Made by a program: the position numbers and the translations under genes. From contig JACKOB010000006.1 in the NCBI GenBank assembly GCA_024234575.1, positions 1-64,000 of the forward strand: a stretch of DNA of 64,000 nt. The letters are read 5' to 3'. The notes under the pieces are model-generated. The model did not search any database, was not told the origin of the DNA, and saw only the letters and a program-made list of their open reading frames with translations. This document shows positions 44,453 through 54,663 of the stretch, piece by piece (position 1 is the first letter of the stretch; every line of letters begins with the position of its first letter). This DNA comes from Hahellaceae bacterium (GTDB lineage: Bacteria > Pseudomonadota > Gammaproteobacteria > Pseudomonadales > Oleiphilaceae).

Positions 44453-45193
44453 CTAGTTTTTTCTGACATGCTCCCAGGCACGCTGGGCATCAAGATAAGT
44501 GAGACCAAAAGAATCAGAAAACTCACGGCTCATATGGGTCAGATCGCTGAATCCTGCCAACATGGCCGCGTTCATAGGCGAGATCCCCTCTAACAATGCA
44601 TCCATCGCTACTCTTAACTTGAGCCACTTCTTATAGCTTCTTAACGGAACCCCGGTTTGTTCGACAAACCAATGGGAAAAACGTGTTGGTGAAAGATGCA
44701 CAAGTTGAGCTAAATAATCGCGATCTACGTCTACCCCTTCGCTAAGTTTGGTTTTTACCTCTTGTATGACGTTTTGCAATCTCGCGTTTGATGAGGATGT
44801 GAGATCAGTCAGGTTAAAAGGGGGAGAGTTGACCAGCGCGGTAAGGTCGGTGTTTTTCGTGATGGCGCCCAACGCGTCTGGCAAATCTTCGCGGCAAAGA
44901 GGGGCACAACCGTCACGTGTCTTCTCCTTCAGGGTTTTGGGTATGGCATCAAACATCGGATCAAAATAGATCGAACAAACAAAACCCGAGAGTAAACGAT
45001 GTTCGGTTTTTGAAGCAAAGTAGACGGCCTGTGAGCGCATCAAGCCGGAAGCGGATTCAAATTCAATCTCTCCGTCTAACGCTATCGTAATTTGGGAAGC
45101 CCAGTGACTGTGTCGTTTATTGTCGCCAACATGGCCCCGAAATATCGCCATATTATCCGAAAAGGCAATATCCCCCCTCCAATTTTTAGGCAT
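44453..45193 (-). CDS. AraC-family transcriptional regulator
   Basis: The 246-residue protein has an N-terminal cupin-like sensory part and a C-terminal AraC/XylS DNA-binding domain (about residues 150-245) with two helix-turn-helix motifs, recognisable from Tyr-Leu-Ala-Gln-Leu-Val-His-Leu-Ser-Pro-Thr-Arg-Phe and Ala-Gly-Phe-Ser-Asp-Leu-Thr-His-Met-Ser-Arg-Glu-Phe. It may act on the hydrolase/ferritin-like genes next to it or on the divergent RND pair. No operator is visible. Confidence 0.88.
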   Translation of the reverse strand: MPKNWRGDIAFSDNMAIFRGHVGDNKRHSHWASQITIALDGEIEFESASGLMRSQAVYFASKTEHRLLSGFVCSIYFDPMFDAIPKTLKEKTRDGCAPLCREDLPDALGAITKNTDLTALVNSPPFNLTDLTSSSNARLQNVIQEVKTKLSEGVDVDRDYLAQLVHLSPTRFSHWFVEQTGVPLRSYKKWLKLRVAMDALLEGISPMNAAMLAGFSDLTHMSREFSDSFGLTYLDAQRAWEHVRKN

Positions 45194-45651
45194 TTACTAT
45201 CCTCATGGTTGCACCTCGCCATCTGTTGCGAGCATATGTGCGTAGCAGTCGCGCGCGATCTATAGCCGTGTTTACTAACTTGGAGCCAGCCCTCAGCAAT
45301 GCGGCGACTTTGGTTTAACGACGCCCAGGCCATCTGATTATAGACGGTTGGAACATAAAGTGGGGGTCTAGTTTAGGCTGGTGGGCGGTGATACGCGTTG
45401 TTACGGATGCCCCCTGCTGAAAGAATAAACACCAATCTAACCCCTGAGTCTTTGTTAATGGAGGCTATTGTTTGATCCGATGCTATACGAAAGATGAAAG
45501 GCCGTGTGTTGAAACGTGATCATGCCTGCAACAGATACTGTGTTGATGCTGAGAATGAAACTCGATTAAAACTGTTTAACCTTCACGGGATATAGCTATA
45601 CTGTGGCCAGTCTTCCTTTCAATTTCTATAAAAACCAATCAGGAGTTTTTC
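45194..45651 (+). promoter_or_regulatory. 458-base divergent region between araC-type gene and RND operon
   Basis: No gene is supported. A TATACT at 45597-45602, about 55 bases before the adaptor start, may be a -10 box, with a poor TTTAAC -35 match 16 bases upstream. AGGAG lies correctly before the ATG at 45652. The rest of the gap has no obvious repeat or hairpin. Confidence 0.35.
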
Positions 45652-46791
45652 ATGCGTGCTTTGGCCATGCTTCTCACCTCGTTTATGGTGATGCCCCTAT
45701 TATCTGGATGCGACAAGCAGGAAACCGCTGCCAAACCAGTGCCGGAAGTGTTCGTAATCAAAACTAAAGAACACCCCTACACCCCCCAGAAAGGGTTTAA
45801 CGCTCGCATAGAGTCCCGCAGTGATGTTGAAATAACGGCACAGGTATCCGGCAAGCTCATGGCGATACACTTTAAAGAGGGTGATCAGGTTAGCAAAGGT
45901 GCCGACTTGTTTGATATTGATCCGGCTCCGTTTAAAGCCGCCTTAAACAAGGCCAAAGCAGATCTTGCGAAAGCTGATGCGAACCTGCACAACGCCGAGA
46001 AAAACTTCGAGCGAGGCGCAAAGCTGGTGGACGATGGTTATATCTCTGCGTCTGAATACGACACCCTTGAAGCGAAGAAGCTAGAAGCCGCGGCCGCTTT
46101 AGAGTCTGCCAAAGCTGCCGTTGAAAGTGCTGAGGTTGATCTTGCCTACACCTCGATAAAAGCACAACAGGATGGCCGTATTGGTCGGTCAAAACCTGCT
46201 GTTGGTGATGTAGTTAGCCCTCAGTCGGGAGCATTAACGACACTGGTCGGTCAAGATGATATGGATGTGGTATTCCAGCTGCCCGAAAAGATTCTGTTGG
46301 CAACCAAGCGCGCTGACAGCAAAATTAAAATTGAGGACATCGTAGTTAGTTTGCATATGCCTGACGGCTCTGTCTATCCTCACACCGCGACACTCGATTA
46401 TTTTTCTAACCGGGTCGACACAGCGACTGGCACGATCGAATCCCGCGCCCGGATCAATAACGAAGGCGACTTGTTACGCCCTGGCATGTTTGTGACGGCT
46501 GTACTGCAACTAAACGAGCCTTTAATGGGACTGATGGTACCGCAGGCAGCGGTTCAAGTAGATCAGGTTGGTACCTATGTTCTCGTCGTCGACAATGAGA
46601 ACATGGTTTCCCGTAAGAATATCACGACCGGCGATCGCTTTGGCGAAAACGTATTGGTCGCTGATGGCCTCGAACTCGATGAGCAAGTGATCGTCCGCGG
46701 TGTACAAAAGGCGCGCCCTGGTACCACTGTTACCGTGTCGGAGTATAAGGCAGCCACGGCACCAAGCGAGGGTGACGTCAGTGATAAGTAA
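45652..46791 (+). CDS. RND efflux periplasmic adaptor, lipoprotein
   Basis: The 379-residue protein has a short signal sequence with a lipobox (Leu-Leu-Ser-Gly-Cys, Cys20), so it is anchored by lipid, unlike the first adaptor at 3935. It follows the AcrA/MexA pattern of lipoyl half, a heptad-rich helical hairpin (about residues 95-165) and beta-barrel with Leu-Leu-Arg-Pro-Gly-Met-Phe. The downstream pump gene starts before its stop codon. No outer-membrane channel gene is adjacent. Confidence 0.93.
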   Translation: MRALAMLLTSFMVMPLLSGCDKQETAAKPVPEVFVIKTKEHPYTPQKGFNARIESRSDVEITAQVSGKLMAIHFKEGDQVSKGADLFDIDPAPFKAALNKAKADLAKADANLHNAEKNFERGAKLVDDGYISASEYDTLEAKKLEAAAALESAKAAVESAEVDLAYTSIKAQQDGRIGRSKPAVGDVVSPQSGALTTLVGQDDMDVVFQLPEKILLATKRADSKIKIEDIVVSLHMPDGSVYPHTATLDYFSNRVDTATGTIESRARINNEGDLLRPGMFVTAVLQLNEPLMGLMVPQAAVQVDQVGTYVLVVDNENMVSRKNITTGDRFGENVLVADGLELDEQVIVRGVQKARPGTTVTVSEYKAATAPSEGDVSDK

Positions 46792-49700
46792 AACCTTTAT
46801 TCAACGACCCAAGTTTGCGATTGTTATTGCGCTGGTCATTACGCTTGCGGGCCTGATTTCGCAGAAATTGCTGCCAGTGTCCGAGTACCCTGAAATTGCG
46901 CCGCCGCAAGTAAAAGTGCAGGCCAAATGGCCTGGAGCTTCGGCTGCGGTAATGGAAGAAAGTGTTGGCCAGGTCATTGAAGACGCGGTCAATGGGGTTG
47001 AAGGCATGGAATACATGTCTTCTAACTCGGCAAACGATGGTAGTTACAGCCTGACTATAACATTCGGTGTTGGTGATGACGCGGATATGGCATTGGTACG
47101 GGTACAAAATCGCGTCAAACTGGCTGAGCCGTCACTGCCACCAGAGGTAAGAGCGCAGGGCCTGACAATCGATAAGATCTCGCCAGATATTCTTTTTACC
47201 ATTAACCTCTATTCGCCAGATGGCAGCCTCGATGAGTTGTTTATCGCCAATTATGGTCTTCTCAATATTCAAAGCAGTTTAAAGCGTACGCCGGGGGTCT
47301 CGGATGCGGTGGTCTTTAGTACCGCCGATTATTCTATGCGGCTATGGTTAAACCCAGCGGAAATGACTTCTCTTGGCATTACGACGGCAGATATCAGTAA
47401 CGCTTTGAATGAGCAAAACCTGCAGTCTCCCGCCGGTAAAATAGGCTCTCCGCCATACGATGGTAACTTAAGCACCGAGTATACGTTGCAACTGAAAGGC
47501 CGTCTTAAAACCGTTGAAGAGTTTGAAAACATTATCTTGCGGGTATCGGATGATGGTGCTGCGGTTCGCCTTAAACAAGTGGCGAAAATAGAGCTGGGTC
47601 AGCTTGACTACAAGGTTAGTGGTAATTTCAAAAATCGCCCGGCAACTGTTATGGCTGTGTATCTATTGCCAGGTGCAAACTCATTGATTACCGGCGCCGA
47701 GGTTAAAGCCAAACTGGCCGAGATGTATCAGTCGTTTCCTGCCGGGTTGGAGTATGAAATTGGTTACGACACCACACGCTATGTTGAAGTGTCGATCAGT
47801 CAGGTGACCACTTCTTTATTTCAGGCAGTTGGTTTAGTTATTTTTATTACCTTTATTTTTCTCGGTGACTGGCGGCCTACGCTGGTGCCTACCGTGGCAA
47901 TTCCGGTGTCATTAATCGGCACCTTTGCGGTATTGCTATTAAGTGGTATGACGATCAATACGGTAACCTTGTTTGGGTTAATTCTGGCCATCGGTATCGT
48001 CGTTGATGATGCCATTCTGGTCGTTGAAAACACCGACAGGCACCTTGTTGAAGATAAAGATATCAGTGTCAAAGATGCTGTTACGCGCACCATGGAGGAG
48101 GTGAGTGGTCCAATCGTGGCAACGACATTGGTATTACTGGCAGTGTTCGTGCCGGTTGCGCTCTTACCTGGTATTACCGGTGTGATGTACAACCAGTTTG
48201 CCGTAACGATCTGTGTTGCGGTGGTGCTTTCTTCTGTTTGTGCTCTAACACTTAGCCCTGCCGTTGCCAGTTTGGTGTTGCGCCGACAGACAACTCAGCC
48301 AGGTTGGTTTCAAAAATTCAACCGGATGTTTGATGGCATAACTAACAAATATATGGGGGTGGTCGGCAAGATGCTTTCTCGGCGCAGCATGGTTGGTTTG
48401 CTGTTTGTCGGCATCATGGCCGGGTTGCTGCTAGGGGTGAAAACCATTCCGACGGGCTTTGTTCCAACAGAGGACAAAGGGGTGCTGATGATGAACGTGC
48501 AGTTGCCAGATGCTGCCTCCATTACCCGAACCAAGAAAGTAATGGAAAAATTGCAGAAACTGATTGAGGCTGATCCGGCTGTCGAGTCAGCCACATTTTT
48601 GTCAGGCTATTCAATTCTTGCAGGTGCTGCACAAAGTAACGGTGGTACTGGCTTTATCGTACTGAAACACTGGAATGATCGCCCCGACTTCAAGGACATA
48701 TCCTTTGCAGTTGCCGGAAGAATCAACCAGCTCGCCTATCAACAAATCCCTGAAGCGTTGGTGCAGGTTTTCCCGCCTCCATCGATTCCCGGTATGGGTG
48801 TGGTCGGCGGTATGGAGCTGGTGGTCGAAGATACCCAGGGGCGCAGTCATGAGGAACTGGCAGGCGTGATACAGAATCTGGCGGCGGCAGCAAACCAGTC
48901 GCCACTGATTAAAGACGCCTTTACGACGTTCCGTGCCAATGTTCCGCAGTACTTTATCGATATTAACCGCGACAAAGCTAAAACTTTGCAAGTACCGCTG
49001 ACGAATATATTCGCCACCTTGCAAAGCCAGTTAGGGTCAGCGTACATCAACGATTTCTCGCTCTTTGGTCAAAGCTTTCGGGTGATGATGCAGGCGGCTC
49101 CGGAATTTCGTTCCGAGTTACGTGATATCGACCAGCTCTATGTTAGTACCAGCTCAGGAAAAATGGTGCCTTTATCAACCCTGATTAGCATATCGCCCAC
49201 GCTTGGTGCCGATGTTGGTACACGTTATAACCTGTACCGCTCGGCCATTTTGCGTGGCAGTGCCGCACCCGGGGTTGCCAGTGGCGATGCCATGGCAGAG
49301 CTTGAACGTATCGCCAAAGAGAACCTGCCGGAAGGTTATAAGACAGAATGGACGGGTATGAGTTATCAGGAGGCGAAGGCTGGTAATCAGGCAATTATTG
49401 CATTTGGCCTGGCGCTTATCTTCATCTACCTGTTTTTGGTGGCGCAATACGAAAGCTGGTCGATTCCTGCAGCCATTATTCTGGTGGTGCCTGTCGCTGT
49501 GGCAGGGGCAATTGGCGGCTTGCTTGCGGTGGGCCAAATAGGCATTCCTCAGCTGGGAGCGCTTGATCTCTTTGCTCAGGTGGGCCTTGTACTGTTAATC
49601 GGCCTGGCTGCCAAGAATGCGATACTAATCGTTGAGTTTGCCCTTGAGCGTCGGGTACAAGGCGGCCTCTCCATACTCGAGGCGGCGTCGGAAGCAGCAA

Positions 49701-49924
49701 GGCTGCGTTTTCGCGCTGTCTGTATGACAGCTCTGTCGTTTGTACTGGGTATTTTTCCGCTGGTATTTGCCTCCGGTGCCGGTATGTTCAGCCAGATGTC
49801 GCTGGGTCATACGGTTCTCTGGGGCATGGTAACGGCGCTGTTGGTAGGCACGCCAATGATCCCGGTATTTTTCGCCATCATTCAGGGCGTCAGGGAAAGG
49901 TTTAAGCAGAAATTCTCTGCCTGA
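46781..49924 (+). CDS. RND multidrug efflux permease (AcrB family)
   Basis: The 1047-residue protein has the AcrB layout, with the Asp409-Asp410 proton relay in helix 4. It starts at the GTG at 46781 with GAGGGTG upstream, overlapping the adaptor stop by 11 bases; this gives the usual Ser-Lys-Thr-Phe-Ile-Gln-Arg-Pro N terminus. A longer in-frame start at 46700 lies inside the adaptor and is unlikely. It differs clearly from the first pump in the window, so the two are not a recent duplication. Confidence 0.95.
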   Translation: MISKTFIQRPKFAIVIALVITLAGLISQKLLPVSEYPEIAPPQVKVQAKWPGASAAVMEESVGQVIEDAVNGVEGMEYMSSNSANDGSYSLTITFGVGDDADMALVRVQNRVKLAEPSLPPEVRAQGLTIDKISPDILFTINLYSPDGSLDELFIANYGLLNIQSSLKRTPGVSDAVVFSTADYSMRLWLNPAEMTSLGITTADISNALNEQNLQSPAGKIGSPPYDGNLSTEYTLQLKGRLKTVEEFENIILRVSDDGAAVRLKQVAKIELGQLDYKVSGNFKNRPATVMAVYLLPGANSLITGAEVKAKLAEMYQSFPAGLEYEIGYDTTRYVEVSISQVTTSLFQAVGLVIFITFIFLGDWRPTLVPTVAIPVSLIGTFAVLLLSGMTINTVTLFGLILAIGIVVDDAILVVENTDRHLVEDKDISVKDAVTRTMEEVSGPIVATTLVLLAVFVPVALLPGITGVMYNQFAVTICVAVVLSSVCALTLSPAVASLVLRRQTTQPGWFQKFNRMFDGITNKYMGVVGKMLSRRSMVGLLFVGIMAGLLLGVKTIPTGFVPTEDKGVLMMNVQLPDAASITRTKKVMEKLQKLIEADPAVESATFLSGYSILAGAAQSNGGTGFIVLKHWNDRPDFKDISFAVAGRINQLAYQQIPEALVQVFPPPSIPGMGVVGGMELVVEDTQGRSHEELAGVIQNLAAAANQSPLIKDAFTTFRANVPQYFIDINRDKAKTLQVPLTNIFATLQSQLGSAYINDFSLFGQSFRVMMQAAPEFRSELRDIDQLYVSTSSGKMVPLSTLISISPTLGADVGTRYNLYRSAILRGSAAPGVASGDAMAELERIAKENLPEGYKTEWTGMSYQEAKAGNQAIIAFGLALIFIYLFLVAQYESWSIPAAIILVVPVAVAGAIGGLLAVGQIGIPQLGALDLFAQVGLVLLIGLAAKNAILIVEFALERRVQGGLSILEAASEAARLRFRAVCMTALSFVLGIFPLVFASGAGMFSQMSLGHTVLWGMVTALLVGTPMIPVFFAIIQGVRERFKQKFSA

Positions 49925-49952
49925 ACGTTCAGTAATTAACCTGCTCTAAGGT

Positions 49953-49996
49953 GGCAGTAACCCACCGGGCTTTATTAAGCCTCAAGGGTTGCTGCC
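49953..49996. other. Nested hairpin downstream of the second RND pump
   Basis: GGCAGTAACCC pairs with GGGTTGCTGCC (one G-U), enclosing an inner GGCTT-TATT-AAGCC hairpin. It lies 29 bases after the pump stop. No T tract follows on the plus strand, so it may be a processing or stability element, or a factor-dependent terminator. Confidence 0.5.
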
Positions 49997-50158
49997 GCTT
50001 AACCTTCCTCTAAAAAGACATGTACCAACTTTGCCTAACATCTACTACGCGCAAAAATTCACATTAGATTTGTCTTGGTTAAGCATAACTTTTATATACA
50101 GCTATCATTAGGTGAGTAGTAGTTTTTCTAATCACCGAAGGAATTAGCCTGGCCGTTT

Positions 50159-51337
50159 ATGTCTCTAAACCGTTTTATCCACTGGTCAGAGCAGTTTGCC
50201 AATGGCAATGTTACCGGGGTGTTTGTCGCCCGACGACGTCAGGCCCTTAAATCTACCCTGATGGCTTTAGCCGGCTATCATGCTCCCTACTTTATTGCTG
50301 CCATCAGCTTGTGTATGGGCTTCCAGCCTTTTGGTACCAAGCCTTTTTTCTACCTGTATTTTTACACGGTTCTGACCAATTTATTTGCCTACGTTTTGAT
50401 TCTCAGGGCTGGCCAAATCACGCATCGATTTTTGTACTGGCAAACGGTGTTTCAGCTTGTTGCCTGGTTGATCATGTTCGCGTTCTATGCGCTATTGATG
50501 GCAGAAAATCGTTCAGTGGCACTTATTTTTGCCATGATGACGTTTGTTTTTGTTGCCTTGATAGGCAGCTTGAGGGAAGGTCTGACTCTATGTATCGGCG
50601 TTGTACTGAGCTACCTGTTCGTTGTTAATGTTGGCGAAAGGTTCTTTGGTCAGCCAGTCAATGTTGTTTCAGAGACGGTTTCACTTGGTGCATTTTTAAT
50701 GGTTAGTCTCTATCTGACTATGATGGGACGGTCTATGCGCCTGAGTCGAGATAAAGCGAGGGACACCAAGTTACATCTGCAAAAGGCGCAAAACGAATTA
50801 AATGTTGCCATGTCGCAGTTGGAGAGAAAAGCCCGGACAGATGAGTTGACAGGGCTGGATAATCGCCGTCAGGGTCGGGAGACGTTGGAGTCGATCCAGG
50901 AAAAAGTTGATAATGGAAGCATCAAAGCCACGCTCATGTTGTTGGACATTGATCACTTCAAACAGATCAATGATCAACATGGTCACGACATCGGCGATCT
51001 CGTTCTCAAAAAAGTCGCAGATGAGCTTTCAAAGCTAAAGCGAGACAATGATATGCTGGCGCGCTGGGGAGGTGAGGAGTTTTTAATCGCCTGGCCGCAA
51101 TTAAGTCTTGAGTCCTCAATCCGGGTTGCTGAGCGTTTACGGGTAGCCATTGATGAGTTACCAATTCAAACTGGTGCTGTTTCAGTCAGGGTTTCCTTCA
51201 GTGCAGGACTGGCAGAAATGGTACCTGGTTCAGACCCCGACAGCATTATCAAACAGGCCGATGAGTATTTGTATCAGGCTAAGCAAAGTGGAAGAAATCG
51301 AGTCTGTGGCCCGCCTGTTGCGCAAGGGAGCAAGTGA
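50159..51337 (+). CDS. Diguanylate cyclase with N-terminal membrane sensor
   Basis: The 392-residue protein has about six N-terminal hydrophobic helices (residues about 40-200), a coiled-coil linker, and a C-terminal GGDEF domain with the active GGEEF at 304-308 and an Arg295-Asp-Asn-Asp298 inhibition site (RxxD) five residues upstream. It should make cyclic di-GMP at the inner membrane and be inhibited by its product. The membrane part resembles a MASE-type sensor of unknown ligand. It lies next to a second cyclic-di-GMP gene. Confidence 0.92.
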   Translation: MSLNRFIHWSEQFANGNVTGVFVARRRQALKSTLMALAGYHAPYFIAAISLCMGFQPFGTKPFFYLYFYTVLTNLFAYVLILRAGQITHRFLYWQTVFQLVAWLIMFAFYALLMAENRSVALIFAMMTFVFVALIGSLREGLTLCIGVVLSYLFVVNVGERFFGQPVNVVSETVSLGAFLMVSLYLTMMGRSMRLSRDKARDTKLHLQKAQNELNVAMSQLERKARTDELTGLDNRRQGRETLESIQEKVDNGSIKATLMLLDIDHFKQINDQHGHDIGDLVLKKVADELSKLKRDNDMLARWGGEEFLIAWPQLSLESSIRVAERLRVAIDELPIQTGAVSVRVSFSAGLAEMVPGSDPDSIIKQADEYLYQAKQSGRNRVCGPPVAQGSK

Positions 51338-51494
51338 AGTCAAACAGCTCATGCCTAAAAATGACTATCGGTATTGTAGCAACTAAATAAAGCTTTACCT
51401 TGAAAACAACGCCAGCCATTCGTTATTCGTACCATCTCGGTTTTTTATTCTATGCTTGTTCAGGGGAAGTTAACTATTTAAGTAAGGCTATTTC

Positions 51495-51965
51495 TTGACT
51501 AATCGTAACCAAGAGCTGAGTGAACTAATGCAGCGCGATGCTGCGACGTTACTGTACGGCAATGCCGTGCCAGTTATTTTGGTGTCTCTACTAACTTCCA
51601 GTTTTTTGGTTTTTGCATTTAGCAATCCTTTAACTGACACCTTCAAACAAATGTGGAGGTGTGGGATGAGTTTCCTATTGGCACTTAGAATGGCGGACGT
51701 ATTCTGGTGGAAGGCTAAACTACAGCCAATCGAATTTAATGGAAACAACGCGGTTCGCCGTTATACTGCCGGAGCCAATTTAACGGCAATCATGTGGGCC
51801 GGGTACGCTGTTTTTAACGCGATCAATGATACTGGTTTTGAACTCACCACCACGGTTGTTACCGTAGCTGCGCTGGCTGGCGGTTCGACGACGGTTCTTG
51901 CTGCCCACAAATATACGATCATGTTTTTTGCCTTTATACTACTATTAGGCCCCAAAAATAGATGA
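51495..51965 (+). pseudogene. 5' part of an interrupted GGDEF-EAL gene
   Basis: The 156-codon frame starts at TTG 51495 (AAGG upstream) and encodes four or five membrane helices of a sensory N terminus, ending abruptly with Pro-Lys-Asn-Arg-stop. Its last meaningful residues (...Phe-Ile-Leu-Leu-Leu-Gly-Pro) would continue directly into the GGDEF-EAL gene at 52498 if 51951-52494 were removed, which also restores the reading frame. So this is the separated N-terminal part of a single longer gene. Its stop codon overlaps the start of the small membrane-protein gene (ATGA), and the truncated protein may still be translated. Confidence 0.8.
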
Positions 51966-52494
51966 GTCACTACGATTTGTTAGTTATATCGGGAATTCTG
52001 CTTTATGCTTTTGCGCCAGTTGCGATAACAATATTTTCTTACAGCTCAACTGGTAGGAAGCTTGGATTGCCCGTCATCGGAACTATCTTCGGGTTCTGTC
52101 CATTCATATTATTTGCAGTTTCAATTTATTTTAATCTTGAAGAACGTACACATAAGACGATTTTCGATCTTGACGTGTTCTCATATTCAATATTGACAGT
52201 ATCTTTCTTAGTGTGTTTTTTTCTAGTCTTAATGTTTTATGACGATCCGACGGAGGAAAAGCCAAATCCATTATATTCCTTTTGGAAGGCGATGATTTTA
52301 ATTATTTGGCTTGTATTGCAATTAGCGTCAACTATTTCTTTTGTCCTCTCAACCCATAGTGGGCCGTTGATGTAGATGCCTAGCAAGCCAATGCCCGCGG
52401 AGCTAGCTATGTTGCACGATTATTTGTAGTGTCGGTGCGCTCCTTTATACCACAAAAATTGCTCCACTCCGCCAGCCCGGTGACTGGGGCATTC
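51951..52494. mobile_element. Gene-bearing insertion of about 544 bp in a GGDEF-EAL gene
   Basis: Removal of this segment fuses the two halves of the neighbouring gene in frame (codons GGC at 51948-51950 and CCT at 52495-52497). Its exact ends are uncertain within a few bases because CCC occurs at both borders and could be a 3-bp target duplication. An imperfect inverted pair is present near the ends: AGTCAC at 51965-51970 and GTGACT at 52480-52485. The segment carries one 137-codon membrane-protein gene and about 120 bases of non-coding sequence, and seems richer in A and T than its surroundings. No transposase is present, so the mechanism of arrival is unknown. Confidence 0.65.
51962..52375 (+). 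CDS. Small multi-helix membrane protein carried by the insertion
   Basis: The 137-residue protein has four hydrophobic segments (about residues 5-25, 38-58, 75-95 and 110-130). I recognise no family. The ATG overlaps the stop of the truncated sensor gene (ATGA), which would allow coupled translation. A run of acidic and proline-rich residues (Asp-Asp-Pro-Thr-Glu-Glu-Lys-Pro-Asn-Pro) lies between helices 3 and 4. The gene fills most of the insertion. Small membrane proteins of unknown function are common cargo of cassettes and short insertions. Confidence 0.6.
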   Translation: MSHYDLLVISGILLYAFAPVAITIFSYSSTGRKLGLPVIGTIFGFCPFILFAVSIYFNLEERTHKTIFDLDVFSYSILTVSFLVCFFLVLMFYDDPTEEKPNPLYSFWKAMILIIWLVLQLASTISFVLSTHSGPLM

Positions 52495-53973
52495 CCTGGC
52501 TCTATCTGTTTGCTTTTATCAGATGAATATGCGCTGCAATTACTCGGTATTTTAGGCATTTCTTTCAGTTTCGTGATGATTATTGTTGCCAAAAAATCCG
52601 CTGACTTTACGCTTCATACATTGGTGTTGAAAAATGAGAATGCTGTTTTAGTGCACCATATGGAAGAGCAAGTCGAACAGCGAACACAAAAAATTTACGA
52701 GCTTTCCAACCTCGACCCGCTAACAGGACTATTCAATCGAACCGCTTTTTTAAGTCAATTAAAGTCAGTGATAGAAACGTCAGAGAAATCTTTTGCCTTA
52801 TTATTTATTGACTTGGATGGCTTTAAAAAAATAAATGATTCAATTGGCCATAAGGCAGGATACGAAGTTCTAAGGCAAACAGCCAGGCGGCTTAATGAGT
52901 GCCCCCTCGATAGCCAGCTCATTTGCCGCTGGGGAGGCGATGAATTTCTCGTTGCCTTGGAGAATACTGATGTCGCAACGGCTGTGAAAAATGCGGAGCT
53001 TGTCATAGAGATGCTTTCTGAGCCTCACAACATTGAAAACAGCGCACTATCCGTTAGCGCCACTATTGGCGTTTCGCTATACCCAGACCATGCTGTTTCT
53101 GAAGATCGCCTCATTCAATCAGCTGACATGGCGATGTATTTTCAGAAAAAGCACGCGCCTTCGTCTGTCGGTGTGTTTTCGAAACAGTTAGAAGAAATCT
53201 ATTCTCATGAACTACGTTTAAAAAACGGGTTGTCTGTTGCCATAGAAAAGCAGGAATTGAGGGTAGTCTTTCAGCCGTTGATATTGTCGGGAAATCATAA
53301 ACCTATTGCTTTTGAAGCACTGCTCCGTTGGAATCTCGATGGTGAGAGTATTCCCCCCGATGCCTTTATCGCTATCGCAGAGCAATACGGCTTCATACAT
53401 ACAATAGGTGCATGGGTACTTAGGCAGGCATGTTTACAAGCAAGTCAGTGGGGGAGAGAACATCACCTGGCTGTTTGTGTGAATGTGTCGGTCATTCAAC
53501 TGCAAGATGAAAACTTTTTGGCTATTGTCGACAGTGCGCTTTCGAACAGTTTGCTTCCCGCTGGGCTTTTACATATCGAAATTACTGAATCTGTTTTTGC
53601 TTCGGATATTAGCGTTATATCTAACCAAATTAAGCGGCTGCAAAGTCGCGGTATTAAAGTCTCAATTGATGATTTTGGTACCGGCTACTCATCGCTTTCA
53701 GTGATGCAGGAGTTAGCCGTCAATGTTGTTAAAATCGACCGCTCATTTGTAAGCCAGATGAACAGCAATGGGTATGCGATTATATCTGCGGTGATGCATA
53801 TAGCATCACTACTAGATTTTCTAGTTGTTGCAGAAGGCGTGGAAACGGAAGAGCAAGCTCTAGAACTATCCAATCTAGGCGTGCATTTTCTCCAGGGGTT
53901 TTATTATTCCAGGCCAATAGAAATCGAAGACATTCCCGCTTATTTGAATGGATATATCCTACCTAACGAGTAG
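52429..53973 (+). CDS. GGDEF-EAL protein, 3' part of the interrupted gene
   Basis: The frame encodes at most 514 residues if a GTG at 52429 is used; the homologous part starts near residue 23. It has one remaining membrane helix, a coiled-coil linker, a GGDEF domain with GGDEF at 169-173 and no RxxD inhibition site, and an EAL domain with Glu296-Ala-Leu-Leu-Arg and Asp414-Asp415. Both catalytic motifs look intact, so the fragment may make and/or degrade cyclic di-GMP if expressed, but it has lost most of the sensor. The upstream first 22 residues come from the insertion. Confidence 0.85.
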   Translation: MSVRSFIPQKLLHSASPVTGAFPGSICLLLSDEYALQLLGILGISFSFVMIIVAKKSADFTLHTLVLKNENAVLVHHMEEQVEQRTQKIYELSNLDPLTGLFNRTAFLSQLKSVIETSEKSFALLFIDLDGFKKINDSIGHKAGYEVLRQTARRLNECPLDSQLICRWGGDEFLVALENTDVATAVKNAELVIEMLSEPHNIENSALSVSATIGVSLYPDHAVSEDRLIQSADMAMYFQKKHAPSSVGVFSKQLEEIYSHELRLKNGLSVAIEKQELRVVFQPLILSGNHKPIAFEALLRWNLDGESIPPDAFIAIAEQYGFIHTIGAWVLRQACLQASQWGREHHLAVCVNVSVIQLQDENFLAIVDSALSNSLLPAGLLHIEITESVFASDISVISNQIKRLQSRGIKVSIDDFGTGYSSLSVMQELAVNVVKIDRSFVSQMNSNGYAIISAVMHIASLLDFLVVAEGVETEEQALELSNLGVHFLQGFYYSRPIEIEDIPAYLNGYILPNE

Positions 53974-54042
53974 CCAAGTCTATTTTACATCCAGTTAATA
54001 ACCAGTCTTTTGTTTAATTCATATGGGCTGCAGATGTCTCAA

Positions 54043-54663
54043 TCACTCATCCCCCTGAATGTACTTTAGTTCGCGACAAAGGTTAATGCGTGCGCGACCA
54101 TCGTAGGCTTCATAAAAGTAATCGTAAAAATATAACCGCTCTCGGTTTAAAAAGCCGTTTAAAACCTCTGCTCTTTTTTTAGCGTAAACTGTCATTGGCA
54201 CTTTTTCGTATTCTATTCGCACGCCGGATTGATATTTTCTATATATTTCGACTGGCTGCCCGAGTATTTCTAAGTCAATATCCACAATCAACTTTTCGTC
54301 ATCACTATTTGGTGTATGAGCGTGGGAAGTAGCCATAATCAACTCGGATACTTTTTCTTGCACCGGTTCGCTAACATGATTTTTCTTTAAAAAATCACGA
54401 GCCCATTCAGCGCTGTCTGATTCGTTTGAGGCTGAGAACGGTTCGTAAATCGCATCGTGAAACCATAACGCGAGTTCAATTTCTGCTTTGCGATGGGCTA
54501 AAAATTCCACCTTATCTAAACAACTTAAAACGGCTTGAAGGTGAGAAACATCATGATACTTTCTATGGCCTTCAGCGTAGGCACTCATAAGCGATTGATA
54601 AGTCGCTTTGTTTTCATGCAGTCCGAAACTCGTCATAAGTTGTTGCCATCTGGCTATCAGCAT
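54043..54663 (-). CDS. HD-domain metal-dependent phosphohydrolase-like protein
   Basis: The 206-residue protein has the HD superfamily metal-binding pattern: Tyr-His37-Asp-Val-Ser-His41, Trp-Phe-His69-Asp70, and a later Asp-Ile-Asp. Similar proteins are annotated as predicted HD-superfamily hydrolases with unknown substrate. Its ATG overlaps the end of the upstream gene at 54657 by 7 bases, so the two are co-transcribed from the minus strand. It may hydrolyse a nucleotide or phosphoester, as inferred from family only. Confidence 0.8.
   Translation of the reverse strand: MLIARWQQLMTSFGLHENKATYQSLMSAYAEGHRKYHDVSHLQAVLSCLDKVEFLAHRKAEIELALWFHDAIYEPFSASNESDSAEWARDFLKKNHVSEPVQEKVSELIMATSHAHTPNSDDEKLIVDIDLEILGQPVEIYRKYQSGVRIEYEKVPMTVYAKKRAEVLNGFLNRERLYFYDYFYEAYDGRARINLCRELKYIQGDE

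Noticed and set aside
46700..46780. Longer start for the second RND pump inside the adaptor gene
   Set aside because: The arginine- and cysteine-rich extension does not resemble any AcrB N terminus; the GTG at 46781 gives the usual one.
52380..52430. Sequence at the right side of the insertion (GCCTAGC...GCTAGC) resembling an integron attC site
   Set aside because: The inner AAC and the GTTRRRY end are missing and the possible stem is only 5 bp, so an integron cassette is not supported.
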